From assembly GCF_901933205.1 (NCBI RefSeq), contig NC_044571.1:70185689-70249688 (forward strand): 64,000 nucleotides of DNA. The letters run 5' to 3'. The stretch is from Camarhynchus parvulus (Eukaryota > Chordata > Aves > Passeriformes > Thraupidae). The notes beneath the pieces are model-generated. The model was given only the letters and a program-made list of their open reading frames with translations. It ran no database searches and was not told the origin of the DNA. The translations under genes and the position numbers were made by a program. This document shows positions 1-13,402 of this stretch, piece after piece. Position 1 is the first letter of the stretch. Every line of letters starts with the position of its first letter.

Positions 1-3000
1 AAGTATGTTTGCAATCTCCCCTCTCCATGTGTTCAAGACAAAACTAATTTGGATATCTTGAATTATCAGCTAATTTCCAAATCCTGAGTTATCATAACCA
101 ATGTTTTAACTGGGCCTAGAAATCACAGTGCTGAAGTGCTAGAATATAATGGTTTCTTGGAGAGCTTTGGGAATGAGTGTGTTAGTCCAAGCTGAGGTGA
201 TTCAGATATCCTCCTGCAGCTTCCATCATGCTGAGTTTTGGTGGTATCTATGTATGCTTGTCGTGTGCTTCAGATTTTCAAGCTAGCCACAGTGAATCTT
301 TCCTCTGGTTTGGAAGATTGAGGAATTTGGTGTATGTTACTAATTCAAATTCTTGTAGCTAGAGTACAGAATTCAATGAAAGAAGAAGATTCAGCTATTT
401 GTAGGAAGACAAGGTATCTCATTCTGTGGTATAACCTGGCTCCATTACTTGGCTAATGGTGACTGAGGTTGTCTGGCTTCAGGAATTCTGTGTTGGGGTG
501 CAGGGGGGGAAGGTCAGCAGAGCATGTGCTTTTGGATATGGAGTTTAGTAGAACTCTGGGAAAATGTGGATGAATAAAGCCAATTAATGGTTAAGGAGCT
601 TTGTAAGATCTAGGCTGGTACAGTAATAGTTGTCTGGATTATAGAATTAATATTTCACAACTTACCTGTAAATAATGTAAGGAAAAGGGAGATGGGTTCA
701 CAACTTAACTGGGTGACTTTTTTTAAAACTTGTGCTTTCTTTTAAAGTTATTAAAACTTAATTTGTCTGTCTATAGTAGTTTTAATACTGTCAGGTTCTC
801 AAGGGATTTCTAGTTCTGTCAAGGGCTTGACAGACAAAATCTGCAGTTCAACAGACGGAGTTAATAGGTTTAGTAAATATTAATAAAAGAAATCTATTGT
901 ATAACTAAATCTTTAGGGAAATTACTGTGGTGGTTTAATTTTAAAAAAGAAACATAATCTTGATGATTTTGTGGAGTTTTCTTACTACAATTATTTTTAG
1001 TAATTGAAATGGGTATCATATTTATTAGATAAACTTTAATAAAAACTTCAGATGTATTGAATAAACTGTTAGGAAACTAAGTGTATTTTTAAAACTCAAG
1101 GAAAAAGAGGTCTTTGAAAAGTTACTGTTCACTTCAGGGAATGATGTTTGTTTGACTAGAAAAGAGAAGCTTGCCTAGGGCTTTCTTTATATTTTTATCT
1201 TTAAAAAAAAAGTAAAAATGCTGGAAGCTGTCATGATGAAAGCAAATTGGGTCTTGTGTCCAGCTTCTCAGTTGAGTGGATACCAATGTCTTTGCTGGGC
1301 AACAGTTAATGCCACAAAAGTAAGATTTGTTTCCAGTTCTTTCTAGAACTAGAAGCAATAAGGCACGAGCAGTGCAGCAGCAGAGGTACTCTTGCTTCCT
1401 GAACTGCCTGTGAATGTCTAGGAAATGTCTGCACCAGCTGCATATGAGAATAGAACATTTAAGTTGTAAGGACTAGGATCAGCCAAATTAAAATTTTGTC
1501 AATTTTAATGTAGAGGTGAATTGTAAATGATACATATCTGAAATGGTGTTGTACAGCGCTAGTTTATAATACATTATAGAGAATTTCAAGTCAAACAAAA
1601 CCAACCCATCTGTGTATGGGCTGCCCTGTGGCCTCTAGATGCATTATGCCATGCAGTCATTCCTGACAGTGGCAGTTGCCAACAAATACATGTCAATTTT
1701 AATCTTTCGTTCCTTTAAATCTGCAAGCCTCCTAGTAGGGAAGGGATAAAATAGATTACCTGTGGGAGTCTGGAAAAGTATAGAGTAGCTGGAGGAAGCC
1801 TTACTTTTCTCTGTGGCTCACTACCTGATATTTGCAATTTTACTGAAACCTTTAATGCAGATAGAGTATTTTTGAAAAGTCGAGTAGGGACAGTGGAGAA
1901 ATCCAGTGTGGTGGTTTTGAAGGGAGAGAAAGAAGCAGGTTGTTTAGTTTGTTGGGTAGGATGTTTTGTATGAGGGAAGTATGTGAAGCTTCTTAAGAAA
2001 TGGAAATTATTTAGTTACTTGAGATTACAAATAAAGTAGATCTTGTGACAGATCATTTGAGTCATGCTTGTCCAGCATCCAGGAGCCACATGAAACTTCA
2101 GTAAGGAAATCTGCAAATCAGAGAGATAATTCTTGCAGAAGGTGTTAGAAATTATGTTTGCCAAGAAGGAATCACTGCTATTTGTCAGTATGCTGGGAGC
2201 TAAGATGCTGTGCCGAAGGCAATAAAAAGTTGTTGCTGTAGATGTTGTACCAGAGTGTAATAGAGTTACCTCCCATGAGCATAAATCTTCAGTATAACTT
2301 CTTGTGGCGGTCACCTGGAGGAAATTCTCAAATTAAATATTATTCAAAACAATATGATAGTCATGTAGGACTAAGCATGCATCTAGCACATACTTTAATT
2401 TTGTGAGAGACAAACCACTGCTACTTAGACTACCTTTATCTCTCCACTTGGAATTTGTTACCTTGCCTATCCGCTGCCCTAACTGCTGTGCATTCTCTAA
2501 ATCAGCGAACATAAAGTCATGGCGTGCCTCTAGTTTTCATTACAGAAGCCTGTGCTAAATTGCTTGGTTTCTTACTTGGGTTTTGGATTTTGGCTATTAA
2601 TTTTCACACTGTCATTATTGCTGTCAGAGTGTTTTGGTGGTTTTTTGTTTGTTTTTGGTTTTTTTTAATGTAGTGAAGCTTGTTACAAATGTGTGCTCAA
2701 CAGAAGCCTGATGTTAATGTGAAGTACAGAAAACTGCATATTTTAAGAACTAAACAGACTAAATAACGTGGACTAAAATAGGAAGAAAAATGGTGCGGGG
2801 TTTTGTCAGTTTTGTTTGGTTGGTAGCTTGTGGTTGTGGGGGTTTCTTTATTCTAATAAGACATTGAATACAGTCTGCTATAAAAATGGCCAGTGTGGTT
2901 TTAAGATCATGTCTGCTGCCTTGCAATGCAATTTCAGTAATCTTGAGTTTGGTTTCACATGCGCAGTTGGCTGGTTACAATACTCTTTTCTATTAAGCAT

Positions 3001-5142
3001 TTTTGGAACATATCATGCTTTATGAGCAAAGGTTAACTAGGGCCTGAAGGAAGCTCGAAGCAGCAAAGTACAGATGTGTTTGTAGCAAAGAAGACCACTG
3101 GCCAAGCCCAGGATAATTACTGCTACATGTTGTTTAAAGGTGTACCCTTTGTTGTTCAACTCTGCTGGCGTCTTCCAAAAGATGGTGTTCTGCCCTAACC
3201 GATTTCAATATCCAAAATCATTGTGGCTAAATCCCTATTTCCCATGTGGTATTTCTGTTCACATAGTCAGAAAGGCAGCCTGTGGGATATAAGAATGAAT
3301 ATTTTGGTCTGGGAGTTGTGAATATTGTTATCTTAACTATGTGTTTCTCTGCAATGGCATTGGAGCTCTGAAAATCTTTATGGTGCTGTCTTTTGAAATA
3401 GTGTATTTGTATAGAATTTTTTTAGTAGGTTAACATGATCATCTTGTCAGCTAATAGGAGGAATGCAGTATCTGGGTACTTGAGAGGCTGGGATAAATGG
3501 GTCTCAGCATCTCTCAGTTTCAGGGGTCTTATATACAGTCTGAAAAACTACTTGATTTTGGTATTTCTGATTCTTGTTAGAATTCATTGCCCCAAGTAGA
3601 GCATTTGTTGCCTTGGTTGGGAGAGGGCTTTTATGGATTTTGTATCTAAGTACTAAAGTTTTGTTTTGTGTCTAAGTACTAAATTGCCAAAACCAGTTGT
3701 TACATGACCTTAAGATTCTATAACGTTAATACTGTTTCAGTGAGTAATTCTTTGTTTGGGAACTCTCCCATAGATACATACATGCAATATTGTAACTTCA
3801 AGATTATTAAAACAGTTGTATGAAGTTACTTGAAAGCTGTCCTTAGTGTCCGGCATCAGGACAGCCCTTAGAGAATGTCCTTGGATGTAACTCGTCAATC
3901 ACTGAGCCAAGTGAATACATCTCACCTCCATTCTTCTCAAAAACACTACCTGGGGTTGTTGTCTCCTGTGTAGGTTTCAAAGTATGAAGACACTAAACTG
4001 TCCACTGAACACATGTAATCTTTTGGATTTGCAGTGTGTCTGGAATTTCAGTTCTGGCTGAACTATGGCTGGTGAAGAAACTGCCTTAAACTTGTGATGT
4101 GATGGCAAGGGCAAGTAGCCTTTTAATGTCACCTCATGTAGTATTAAATAGGATTGTGTTTAGCAAAGGCCATTTTTCCATTCCTGTGCAACTTGGAAGT
4201 GCTTTAAATGCTCAAATGCTCAAGAATTTACCTTTTTTGGTTTTTTTTTCCAAATAATCTTAGCTAAGAAAATGACTAGGGAACAGCTGGGTGGAGGCTT
4301 TTGCTTCCTTTGATCTTCAAGGAGGCCCGTGGCAAAGCTGCCCTTGTTCCTGCTTGTTTCCTTTTCCACCACTACCTAAGAGTGATGCAAGGCATGACCA
4401 AGCAGTGCCTCTCTGAAGCTGCTGTCAGGAGATGTGTGCTTGTTCATGTACATCACCCTTCCCTAAAGGTATAGCCTGTGCTGAGAAGATAATGCTATTT
4501 AAGGGCAACAGGTAGCCTAAAATAATCTCAGGCTGTTGGCCGATATTTAGAAAGATCTTGATGCCATGTATTATCATCTCTTATAAACCCTTAGCTTTTC
4601 ATGTTTTGTCATGTTTTCACGTTTCCTTGCTATCATGTTATAGTCACATTTTTAAAACCCTCTAGATAGGGTTCATGCTCTTTAGGAACCTCCAGCCATT
4701 CCCTTTTATCATTGAACATAGTCTCTTCTGAGTAGTTGAAGCTGTGGTGTAGGAGCAAACCTTTTTTATAAGATAGGCACAAAAATGAATTAGGCTTTAG
4801 AATTGAAGTAAAATTCAGTATAAAAAATGACAGTAGTATGGCAACTTCTGAACTGCCTGTGGGGAGCTGGTTCATAGACCCAGGCCCCACTTCTCCAGAC
4901 ACCTGAGGAGGTGAGGGGAGGCTGTATCCTGCTGCTGGCTTTGTGTGCCATATGGCTGAGGATGGTCTGGAGGAGCTGACTGCCCTGTGCCCTGTTTCAA
5001 GGGTGGAACTGAGGGCAGGAGGGAGAATTTGGGTCTGTGCTACATCTAGTTTGTCATTGCTCACTTATCTGCTGCCAGTTAAGTTAAAATTATTGTTCAA
5101 AGAAAGCTTGTTTATATTTGCTTTTTCAGAGCTTTTTATTTT
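1..5142 (+). other. ATP8A2 intron, distal upstream part
   Basis: No exon or recognisable mobile element is seen here. The sequence is AT-rich single-copy-looking intron with short T-rich stretches, including a G/T-rich tract near 2633-2668. A 13-bp direct repeat with a 26-bp period (3645-3657 and 3671-3683) is present. Open frames are short and unlike any protein I know, including a 143-codon minus-strand frame at 4633-5064. Confidence 0.6.
2633..2668 (+). repeat. Short G/T-rich tract
   Basis: GTTTTGGTGGTTTTTTGTTT is followed by a GTTTTTGG run and eight T. Same composition as the larger tract at 41366-41675. Confidence 0.85.
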
Positions 5143-5340
5143 TCATATAACTGTAGAATGGTGTGAGTTGGAAGGGACCTTAAAGATCTAGTTTCATCTC
5201 CTTCTGTCATGGGCAAGGGTTCCATTCCCTAGATCAGGTTGCTCAGGGCCCCATCCAACCTGGCCTTTATTGAACATTTCTGGGGATGGGGTTTCCACAA
5301 GCTCTCTGGGCAGCAGTCTTTATTCTTTTGTCACCGTAAT
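5143..5340 (-). mobile_element. CR1 LINE 3' fragment, minus orientation
   Basis: Read on the + strand this is the complement of a CR1 3' tail. AGTTGGAAGGGACCTTAAAG is followed by a CCATGGGCA-like segment, then GGTTGCTCAGGGCCCCATCC, AACCTGGCCTT, a GGGGATGGGG segment with TCCACAA, and CTCTCTGGGCAGC. That is the expected order for the 3' untranslated region of a bird CR1. It is 5'-truncated, as most CR1 copies are, and clearly diverged from consensus, so it is an old insertion. No open reading frame of the element remains. Confidence 0.9.
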
Positions 5341-7766
5341 CTGCTGTGCTCAAATTGCAAGACAGAAGGATTGCGTTTCTTTTGGTGTTTTGAAGTAAGT
5401 AGCATTGAGCATGGATTGATCCTGGTAGAGTTCTATTAGTAATATAATCTTCAGACTTCCTCTGACAAAAGTGTTCAAGCTGGACAATCTTGAGGCATTT
5501 ACCTGATGTTATTGTTGTAAAGTACTAATTTTGTAATCAAAGTGCAGCAGAAGAATTTATATTGTGACAAATCTTATTTGAGCAAAACTAGTAAGTAGGT
5601 TCAACAGGCTGGCAGGCATAAAACCATTTTGATAGTTTTGTCATGCTTTTCTCATTTCATGATCTAATGCTTTGTAGATAGTTTGATTATGGGTCTTGTA
5701 TCAGCTGAACAAATACATAGCTTTCTGGATTTCTGGTATTCTGATACTAAAACACAAAATTCTTCAGTTTTCATAATTTATGTGTGTGGTGCCAGTGCTC
5801 ATACTTTGGATAGCTCTTCTGTTACTTTTCTTCAGTTGTTAAATGAGAGTTTATTTGATCCTACAGATCTAGAAGTGTTCAGATAGTGAAGATCTCTGTG
5901 ATCTAGTTTGAATGTTTCCTAGCATCTTGCTTGTGTAACCCAATAGTGTTTTTCACTTTCCTTGATATGTATCTATATTTTAGCACTGTAATTTATGGGT
6001 TTAAAAACTTACAGTCTAAGGTTAGCACTTTTAGTCCTGCTACTGTCCTCTGCTTGGATGTAGAGTTATAGAGCTCTTTCTTTTAGTTTTGGGACACGAG
6101 GAAAAATCCAGTTTTCCTGTATCCTTGCTGTGTCCTCTGACAGTCTGTGTTTCCCAGGTGTGGGAGTGTCCACACTCTTGTCCTTTAGGGCACATGTAGT
6201 ATTTTCCTTGTACAGTGTGTTCCATATCCTTTGTCTGCCCTTGTGGGGCAATTTGGGTGCTGTTTTGTCTTAAACAGAAGCATGGTCAGGTTTTAACCCC
6301 CCTTTCCAGTAGCTTGCCGAAGGGGCCAACCCAAGCAGGAGAATGCTGCCTTGCTTTCTGCTTGCTAGGCTCTGCTTCATTAGAAGTCCTGAGAGGGCAC
6401 AGATGGGACTGAAGCCAGGAGTGAAGTGTCCAGGATGGACTGTTGCACCTTGCCTGCCATTGAGCAGCTGCCAAAGGGCAGGAAGCCTGACCTAACTCTT
6501 TAAGGAGCCAAAGTGATCCCAGTTGGATGGAAACAATCGATGAATGTACTTGTTCTTTGTTTTTGAAAGGCTGTTGGGGAATAGGTAAGGTCATGGGACT
6601 ACAGCTTGTATCGGATCCTTCTGGAAACCCCTTTGTGTGTTGTTTTATTGTCTAGTCAGCCCTGGGTAAAAGGGAAAAATACATATTCCAAGGAGTATGA
6701 GTAAATTCTGATGCTTGTCATGCTGTCAGGGTAGAAGTAAAATCTCAAAGGGTATTTCAGGAACTGCAAGTTCTCTCATATTTCTGCTCAATATGTGTAT
6801 TGTTTCCAAATCAAAACCAGGGCATTAAGCAAATAACATGGGTTAAAAGCAATCTGCTTATTAAAAGTAACTTTTATTACGGAGCTTGCTTGTCCTAATC
6901 AGTGGCTCTGGAATTTTCTTGAGAAACAGATTTGATAGTCCACAAGCACTTGAAAAGAAGACTAATGTGACAGGTTGAGTTGTGTTATGTTGGGACTGTC
7001 TCGAGTAGCTTAGAGTTTGCTGTTTGGCTTAATTCTCAAAGCAGTTTCCTTTTACTGAAGTGCAGGAATAACTTTGCCTATGAACTCTGACAGCGGTATG
7101 GCCTCTGTTACTTACACTACCATTCCACTGAGCTATTAACTGCACAGATGCTAACAGCAGTTGAGGTCTTTTTCTAAAGGGGGATTTTGGAGAGGAAATT
7201 AAGAGTGGAAGACTACAAATAATTGAAGCTATAGCTTTCTCTAGCCCCATTTAAATTTTATTAGTCTTTAGAGAGGGAAATTCTGTCCTTCCAGCTTTAT
7301 TTTGGTGTCTTACAAATTGATGTTACCTTACATCAAAGGGTAAAACCAAAACTTTCTCTTTTCCAGACTACACATGTAATGTGACTTGAAAATATAAAAT
7401 AATTTTGTCATGGTAAACAGTAATTTTGACACATACATATGTCTGTGCTGGAAAGGTAACTGCATAATGAGAAAATCATCTTGAGTCAGTCCTGTTTTTG
7501 TACAAATCAATCTACTCAATATTATGCATTCCTTATATATAGCATTCGTCTGGAGGAGAGATGAGCTCTGTCATCTGATCTGTATTTCGTTGTGACTAAT
7601 GTTCAGTCTTTTATCCATTAATAAACATGGATTCCTTACTTGCTAGCAGTGATAGAACTCCTTTAATATAGTCCTGGCTGCACTGGGGGCTGTTCTTTGT
7701 CTCAGGAAAGTTCTAATCTCATTGAGTCAGGATGGCTGAATTTTATTTATATCAACCAAAGTGGTC
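5341..7766 (+). other. ATP8A2 intron between CR1 and microsatellite
   Basis: No exon, repeat family or RNA gene was recognised. Two overlapping minus-strand open frames near 6040-6594 fall in a slightly GC-richer stretch and resemble nothing known. Confidence 0.55.
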
Positions 7767-7830
7767 AATAATAATAATAATAACAATAATAATAATAATA
7801 ATAATAATAGTTGTTGTTGTTGTTGTTGTG
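7767..7830. repeat. Compound microsatellite (AAT)n then (GTT)n
   Basis: About 42 bases of AAT/ATA trinucleotide repeat, with one interruption (AAC near 7782), switch abruptly into about 20 bases of GTT repeat at 7810. The minus strand reads this as runs of leucine and glutamine codons, which produces a spurious long open frame. Confidence 0.97.
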
Positions 7831-7943
7831 ATAATTTATAGTTTACACTTTGTGTATATAAAGAAAACCCATACACAGATGGAGGTATAAATATATGGAA
7901 AAGCCAATATCTGTAGCAGAGATCTGAATCTTTAAAGCATTCT

Positions 7944-8286
7944 ATCTGAAGGCTTAGGGGTGACCTAGTTGCCTTCCTGTACTTGAAGGGAGGAGCCTGC
8001 AAGAAAGTTGGAGAGGGACTTTTTACAGGAACATGTAGTGACAGGACAAAGGGAAATGGCTTCAAACTGTAAAATAGTAGGTTTAGATTGCATGCTAAGA
8101 AAAAATTCCTTACTCTGAGGGTGGTGAGACACTGAAACAGATTGCCTGGAGAGGTTGCCGGTGCCCCACGCCTGGAAGTGTTCAAAGCCAGGCTGGATGG
8201 GGCTCTGTGCAACCTAGTCTAGGGATGGGGTTGGGACTAGATGATCTTTAAGGTCCTTCCAACCCAAAACATCCTGTGATTTCATA
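7944..8286 (+). mobile_element. CR1 LINE 3' fragment, plus orientation
   Basis: The order of segments matches the 3' part of CR1. GGGGTGACCTAGTTGCCTT is followed by TGAAGGGAGGAG, GTGACAGGACAAAGGGAAAT, GGGTGGTGAGACACTG, a CTGGAAGTGTTCAAAGCCAG segment with GGCTGGATGGGG, and then GATGATCTTTAAGGTCCTTC with CAACCCAAAAC. The tail ends CCTGTGATTTCAT, a degraded form of the ATTCTGTG 3' microsatellite used for CR1 priming. It lacks any coding part and is a dead, 5'-truncated copy. Confidence 0.93.
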
Positions 8287-11200
8287 TAAAGAGAAAATGC
8301 CCTCTTTTTGGGGGGCAGTGGGGGGTAAATTATAGACTGACTTGTATGTCTGCATACCAATTGTTAATTTCTTGGTTGAATTCTCCTCGGCTGTTTGGGG
8401 GCATTGATGTGTACTGACAGCTTAAAACAGAGCAACACAGAAACTTGTGGTTCAGACAATGTAACAGAGAATCCTGTATCTTCATGATCTAAAGCAGAAG
8501 GTTGTGGTGTCTCCTTGATCTGAAGGTTTACCCATCAGGTTGAGAAGTGGGCTGTTACCTCTGAGAAATTACTTGGCAAGAATCAGTAACTTCCTGAAGG
8601 AGTGTCTTCAAGAGTGGGCTTCTGTTTGTTTGCTTCCAGGAAAAGCTGGATTATGTTCCAAAGAGAAGAAGTAGAAGGAAATAAAAAGTCCATTCTTTTG
8701 AATGAATTTGATAAAGCTTAAATACCATAATATAAAGACTAAATCATTCTGGCTTACTAGCAAAACTAACAGGCTGCTTCCTCTTGGCAGAGCACAGTTG
8801 GTTTTAGTAATCACACAGATGTTTTAGTGTCCAGAACAAGCATTTCTTCTTTGAGCTTTCTGTGGTATGAGACATAAACTTTCTTAATGTGCACCATAAA
8901 CTGTTCTGTGGTCAAATATCTACTGTATATTGAAAGCAATAGAAAGAGTCACCAACATAGAGCAGTTCTGGAGTACATGAAAATAGTGTAATAAGCCTAA
9001 TGCTGTTCTGAGTGTGAAGAGAACAGGGTTGTGGCTGTAATGTTTGAAATCCTTGGTTGTCCCAGGATACACATGCTTCTTGCTAAAGTTAGAAATATTA
9101 AAAAATGTCAAACTGAACAAATGTGGTATTGTCTTCCATAGCATTTGAAGAACCTTTGATGAATTGCCCTTTTGACTGCAGTTGTTTCCACAATTGTTTC
9201 TTATGCTGCCAGCTTTGCCCTCGTGGAACTGAAAGGAGGATTGCAAAAGACTCATGGCTTTCAAGATGGTGCCTTTGGCAACAATGTTGCACTGGATAAC
9301 TACTTAGGATGCCAGTTCTTTTGTCTGAGAATGTTGAGACTTTTGTGACTTTTCTTGATTTTTTCTTTAATTAATCAGTATTTTAGTCAAGATTACAGTA
9401 AAGAGTGGCATTTTTAAGATGCCACTGCTAAAATCTGCATTTCTCTCTTTAATGTGAGGAAAAAGTAATGCTGCAGAAAACTTCAGGTTTTAGTTCAAAA
9501 GGCTAAGATATGAGGATCACCACTTCTGGCAGCATGCACTGCCATGTTATTTAATCTGCAGGGTGGGACATGACTAGTTAGTGAAGTCTTGAACAAATCG
9601 GTTTTACTTCTTAATTTGGCAGAAGCCTTGCTTTGCTCCTAATTCTTCCCTCCTTCTCCCCCCACCCCAAAGCCTCTCTAGCTCTGGGGTTGCAGTGGAG
9701 ACTTCATATATGTTCCATATTAAAGATGCTGCTTTTCTTCACTGGGAGCCTGAAGTTTAGTTTGCAATCACCTGACATGCTATGTTAAGTTTTCTTGACT
9801 ACTTCACCATGTACTTTTTGAATAGTCAGCTCTTTGATGCTCTTCCTTGCCACGATCTTGAACTGATCTTGCAGGTACTGGAAGTACCTGCAGCCCTTTT
9901 CACAGCATATGTGTTTGAGATGGTATATCTGACTGACACTTCTGGAGATTATTTTTCTGTGATCAGATGAAGTTTGTGAAAAGCTCTGTTTCTTTTTTTT
10001 TTTAACTATGTAGAACATGCTTGGAGATAAATGTACAGATGACAGGACAGATGTTCCTTCAGGATGTATTTTTGTTTCCTATTTAACCAAGTTCCTTGGT
10101 TCCTGCATAATAAGTTTGTTGCAGAACTGGAAACATCCGTGAATCATTCTCCGTTGCACTTGCTACAGCTCTTGATGGGCAAATTCATCTGGGCTTTCAA
10201 CTGCCCTTGGATAGAAAAATTCTGCTATGATCTATTTTATCTTATATCTGAATGCAAGATCTGGTCTGAAAATGTGATAACCTGAGACTTGCTATGCAGA
10301 TTAAGGACTCTTTGTATTGAGACATTTTAAATTACTTGGCTAACTGAAGGAATTTCAGGTTGAAGTTCCTGAAATTTTGAGTTCAGGTTGAATTCAAAGC
10401 TATGAAAATTATGTGAGTGAGTCCATCTAACATCTCATGGTCCTCCATATGATGTTTTTCTTGGCACAGTAGGAGATCATATTCATCAAGCAGAATCATG
10501 GTGTTATTAAATAATAAAGTTCTGCTGTGTCATTTGGTTGACATGTTTTAAGAATGGCTGTAAGATGATATTGGAGTAGTCACACACTGTGTGCTTGTAT
10601 GTATCTAAATCAACATGTGATGCAGGCTGAGCACTGCAGTAATACTGAGCAAACAGCTATTGATGGGCCTGTTTGTTATTTTTTCTCTTAGTTTTGATCT
10701 TACTTAAAAGAGTAAATTGAAGGTATGCAGCTGGGATCTGATCTTCCACAATCCATTTGCTAAATGGTTTTGTGTGTACAGGTTGAATTTGAAGTGAATC
10801 CTGTGTTTTAGAAGTATTCAGACTTCCTCTAAACTGGGAAATGTTGGTACGATTTCTTTTTAACTGTGAAGTAGTGAAGTATTCACAGTTAGTCTTTGGC
10901 TCTTAAGGGTTTTCCAGGCTCTCAACTACAGTGTCCTTATAGCCTCTTCTACTGTAAAGCTAGGGAAGGGATGAACTCTTAAAACTGGGCTTTAGAAGTG
11001 TGTAATTTTCAGGGTCATCTCTCCATAGTGCTGTTTTCAGTGAGTTAGTAAACAGAACAACCTCCCTGCTAATATCTCTACTTCTGGCTTTACAAGAACC
11101 TTACAGGTGATGTATTTTCAGGAATATAGCCTGCTCTGTTCTCCATGCACTGCCTCATCTGTTGCACATCTAGCAAGATGAATGCCTATACTGATGTCAA

Positions 11201-12697
11201 GATTGGGGGGTTTTTTTAGCATTGTTATATGGTTTTGAGAGTAGAAGAAAGCCAGAGTGGTTTTGTGGCTACTCTTAAGAATTCCTTATTGTTGAGAAAG
11301 TGTCCAAGTGCTTCTCTGAAATTTTTTGTGAGTTGAATGTGGAGGTCCATGTTGTTGTAGAGTTGATTGTATTACACCATACATATTCCAATATTAGTAA
11401 CTAAGTATTTCCAATTCTACTGGTGTTTTGCGTATCCATTTTATGGGCCATAAACCATGGCTTTTGTATCAGTTTATATAAGCAAGTGACACATTGCACC
11501 TAGAAAACACAACTTTGGTTGAACTGGTATTTCCATCCTCAGCTAAATTCTGAGAGTACACAAGCAGTTAAATAAGCAACTGTTTGAAGCCGGATCAATT
11601 ATAGGAATCACAAAAGAGAGGGAACAGAGGAACGTGGCAACAGTCCTGTAGCTGGAGTACTGCTGTAAACATAAGGTAATCTTCACTAGGCTTTGTGGCT
11701 ATATGCTTTACACCCTTCCTTATAACTAGGTCTTTGGAAGTTGCCTGTTTGCTTTTGGAAGTTGAAGTGGTTTGCTGACCTAGTCAAGTTTGGTACCAAA
11801 CTTGGAAGATTGGCGAAGTGAGGATCTGTTCTGAAAGTGATATTTCTTTCTAGGTTTCAAGACAGGTTTCAAGGTTAGCTCTTGTATATGAGTTATTTAT
11901 TATGGCAAGCACTTCCAGTGACTCTTCTGCCCAAGGAGTGTTGCTTTATATACTTCTAATATGTTTTGCCAGCTTTGGTTTTAACATTAATTTTTCTTGC
12001 TTTTATGTTGATTATTCCTATACTGTAGGTTTGCTTCTGCCAGATGTCTTTACAGTTCTCTCTGGCACAGCAGCCAGGCAGATTGGAAGTAAAAGATTTC
12101 ACTTAACGTAAACTTCTAGGTTGCAATGAAGATTGGAAAATTTCCCATGAAGTAGGGTTGGCCAGTGTTATCTTGATTGGGATTATGTAATGGATTCCTT
12201 GCTTAATTCTTAAGTTCTCCTTGGAATAATTTTCACTTAACGCTGGGGGAAGGGGATGTGGCTGGTATTTTGATTGAAACCACTTTTTTCAGCACAGTGG
12301 AAGAATTGTTACATCTGATGATTCAGATTATCTGTGGATGGGAAGGAAAACAGCAGCTGTAAAAAGTAAATTCATGGATTGGTAAAACAAATTGAGCTGG
12401 CACGTCAGTGCACTCTAGTGAGTTAGCAGATTGTGTAATTTATCTAACCTCATTTATACCAGAACTAGTGGTTTGGAAATTAATTATAGGATGATGAAAG
12501 AAGTTAGCTTGGAAAACCCTTCAAACTGCTGTAGCTAGCAGTACTTTCTAGATAACTACAGAAGCAAATAGTATGTGTGATTGACTTAGCTTATAGTTAA
12601 ACTATTCTGTAAGTTTAACATCTCTTACTGCAGGAGCTTGTTTTGCGAGTGTCATTTTAGGTCTTTTGAGATGAAAGTATGGCTGTTCAAGAAAGGT
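8287..12697 (+). other. ATP8A2 intron between CR1 and SINE
   Basis: AT-rich intron with no recognised exon or repeat family. It contains a 9-bp inverted repeat at 10351-10376 and homopolymer T runs near 10000 and 11210. Scattered open frames under 115 codons lack known motifs. Confidence 0.55.
10351..10376. repeat. Inverted repeat, 9-bp arms, 8-base loop
   Basis: AATTTCAGG at 10351-10359 is the exact reverse complement of CCTGAAATT at 10368-10376. A further TTCAGGTTGAA copy follows at about 10382. No known function; it may be chance in AT-rich sequence. Confidence 0.6.
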
Positions 12698-12832
12698 GAA
12701 ACACTGAATATTCTGAGTTGGAAGGGACGCAGAAGGATCATTGAGTCCAGCTCTAAAGTGAATGGCCCATATGAAGGCCATACCCACTATCATGGCATGA
12801 TTAGCACCATGCTGCAACCAAGACAGCGTGAA
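12698..12832 (-). mobile_element. TguSINE1-like SINE: tRNA-Ile head with CR1-like tail
   Basis: On the minus strand the head aligns by eye with tRNA-Ile. GCATGGTGCTAATC carries the AAT anticodon, ATGCCATGATAGTGGGT follows for the variable and T arms, and CATATGGGCCA forms the acceptor end, at + 12763-12832. The tail then reads TTCACTTTAGAGCTGGACTC, AATGATCCTT, CCCTTCCAACTCAGAATATT, which is CR1-like 3' sequence. The order tRNA-Ile then CR1 tail is the architecture of TguSINE1 from passerine birds. The A box (GCTGTCTTGG for GCTCAGTTGG) and B box (GGTATGGCC for GGTTCGATC) are mutated, so the internal promoter is probably dead. Confidence 0.85.
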
Positions 12833-13402
12833 ATGTGGGCAGCCAGAAAGTAAGGCTGATTTTGGCTGTATGGGGGTATGTCTGTCAGAGGTCACAGGGC
12901 TGAGTGGCTCTCTTCAGCTGAAGATGCCTTCTGGCCTACCTGATACTACAAGCCACTGACTTTTCTTCCTGAGATGTCTTTTCTTGTGGGCCATGGATGG
13001 CTGTATGCTTACAATGAAGTAGTAGCCACGAGTGTAGTGGCTGCACAAAATTCTATGCTTTCTATATCCTGCTATAATTTCAGTGAGTTTGTGAGCCTTT
13101 CCAGGGAAATGCAGGGCAGGAAAGAGGAGATTTGGAACAGATTGTCTTATAATAATCGTCCAGTTCTTCTCTGCATATCAGCGTTCAGCGTTTTTGTAAG
13201 ATAAGCTTAGGGAATAGCTATTATCCTGCTGGAGTCTTCTGCACTCAAATTTTGCAGGTCCTTCTGAGTTTTTTTTCTTGACAAGTATCTGATACTGTCA
13301 TTCTGTATTGGACACTGCATTGCCTCAAACACCAACGTTTCTTGCTGTAGTGTGCAAAGCTCGGGAGAGGGGGAATGGGCGGTATCGTGCACTGCTTCTA
13401 GA

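Noticed and set aside
4633..5064. 143-codon minus-strand frame
   Set aside because: No known motif, no splice or promoter support, and it ends next to a CR1 tail. It is within the range expected by chance over 64 kb in six frames.
7727..8212. 161-codon minus-strand frame with a long leucine run
   Set aside because: It is the antisense of the CR1 fragment joined to the AAT/GTT microsatellite. The Q and L runs come from the repeat.
12763..12832. A tRNA-Ile gene on the minus strand
   Set aside because: The sequence is part of a SINE: it runs straight into a CR1-like tail and its A and B boxes and arms are mutated.
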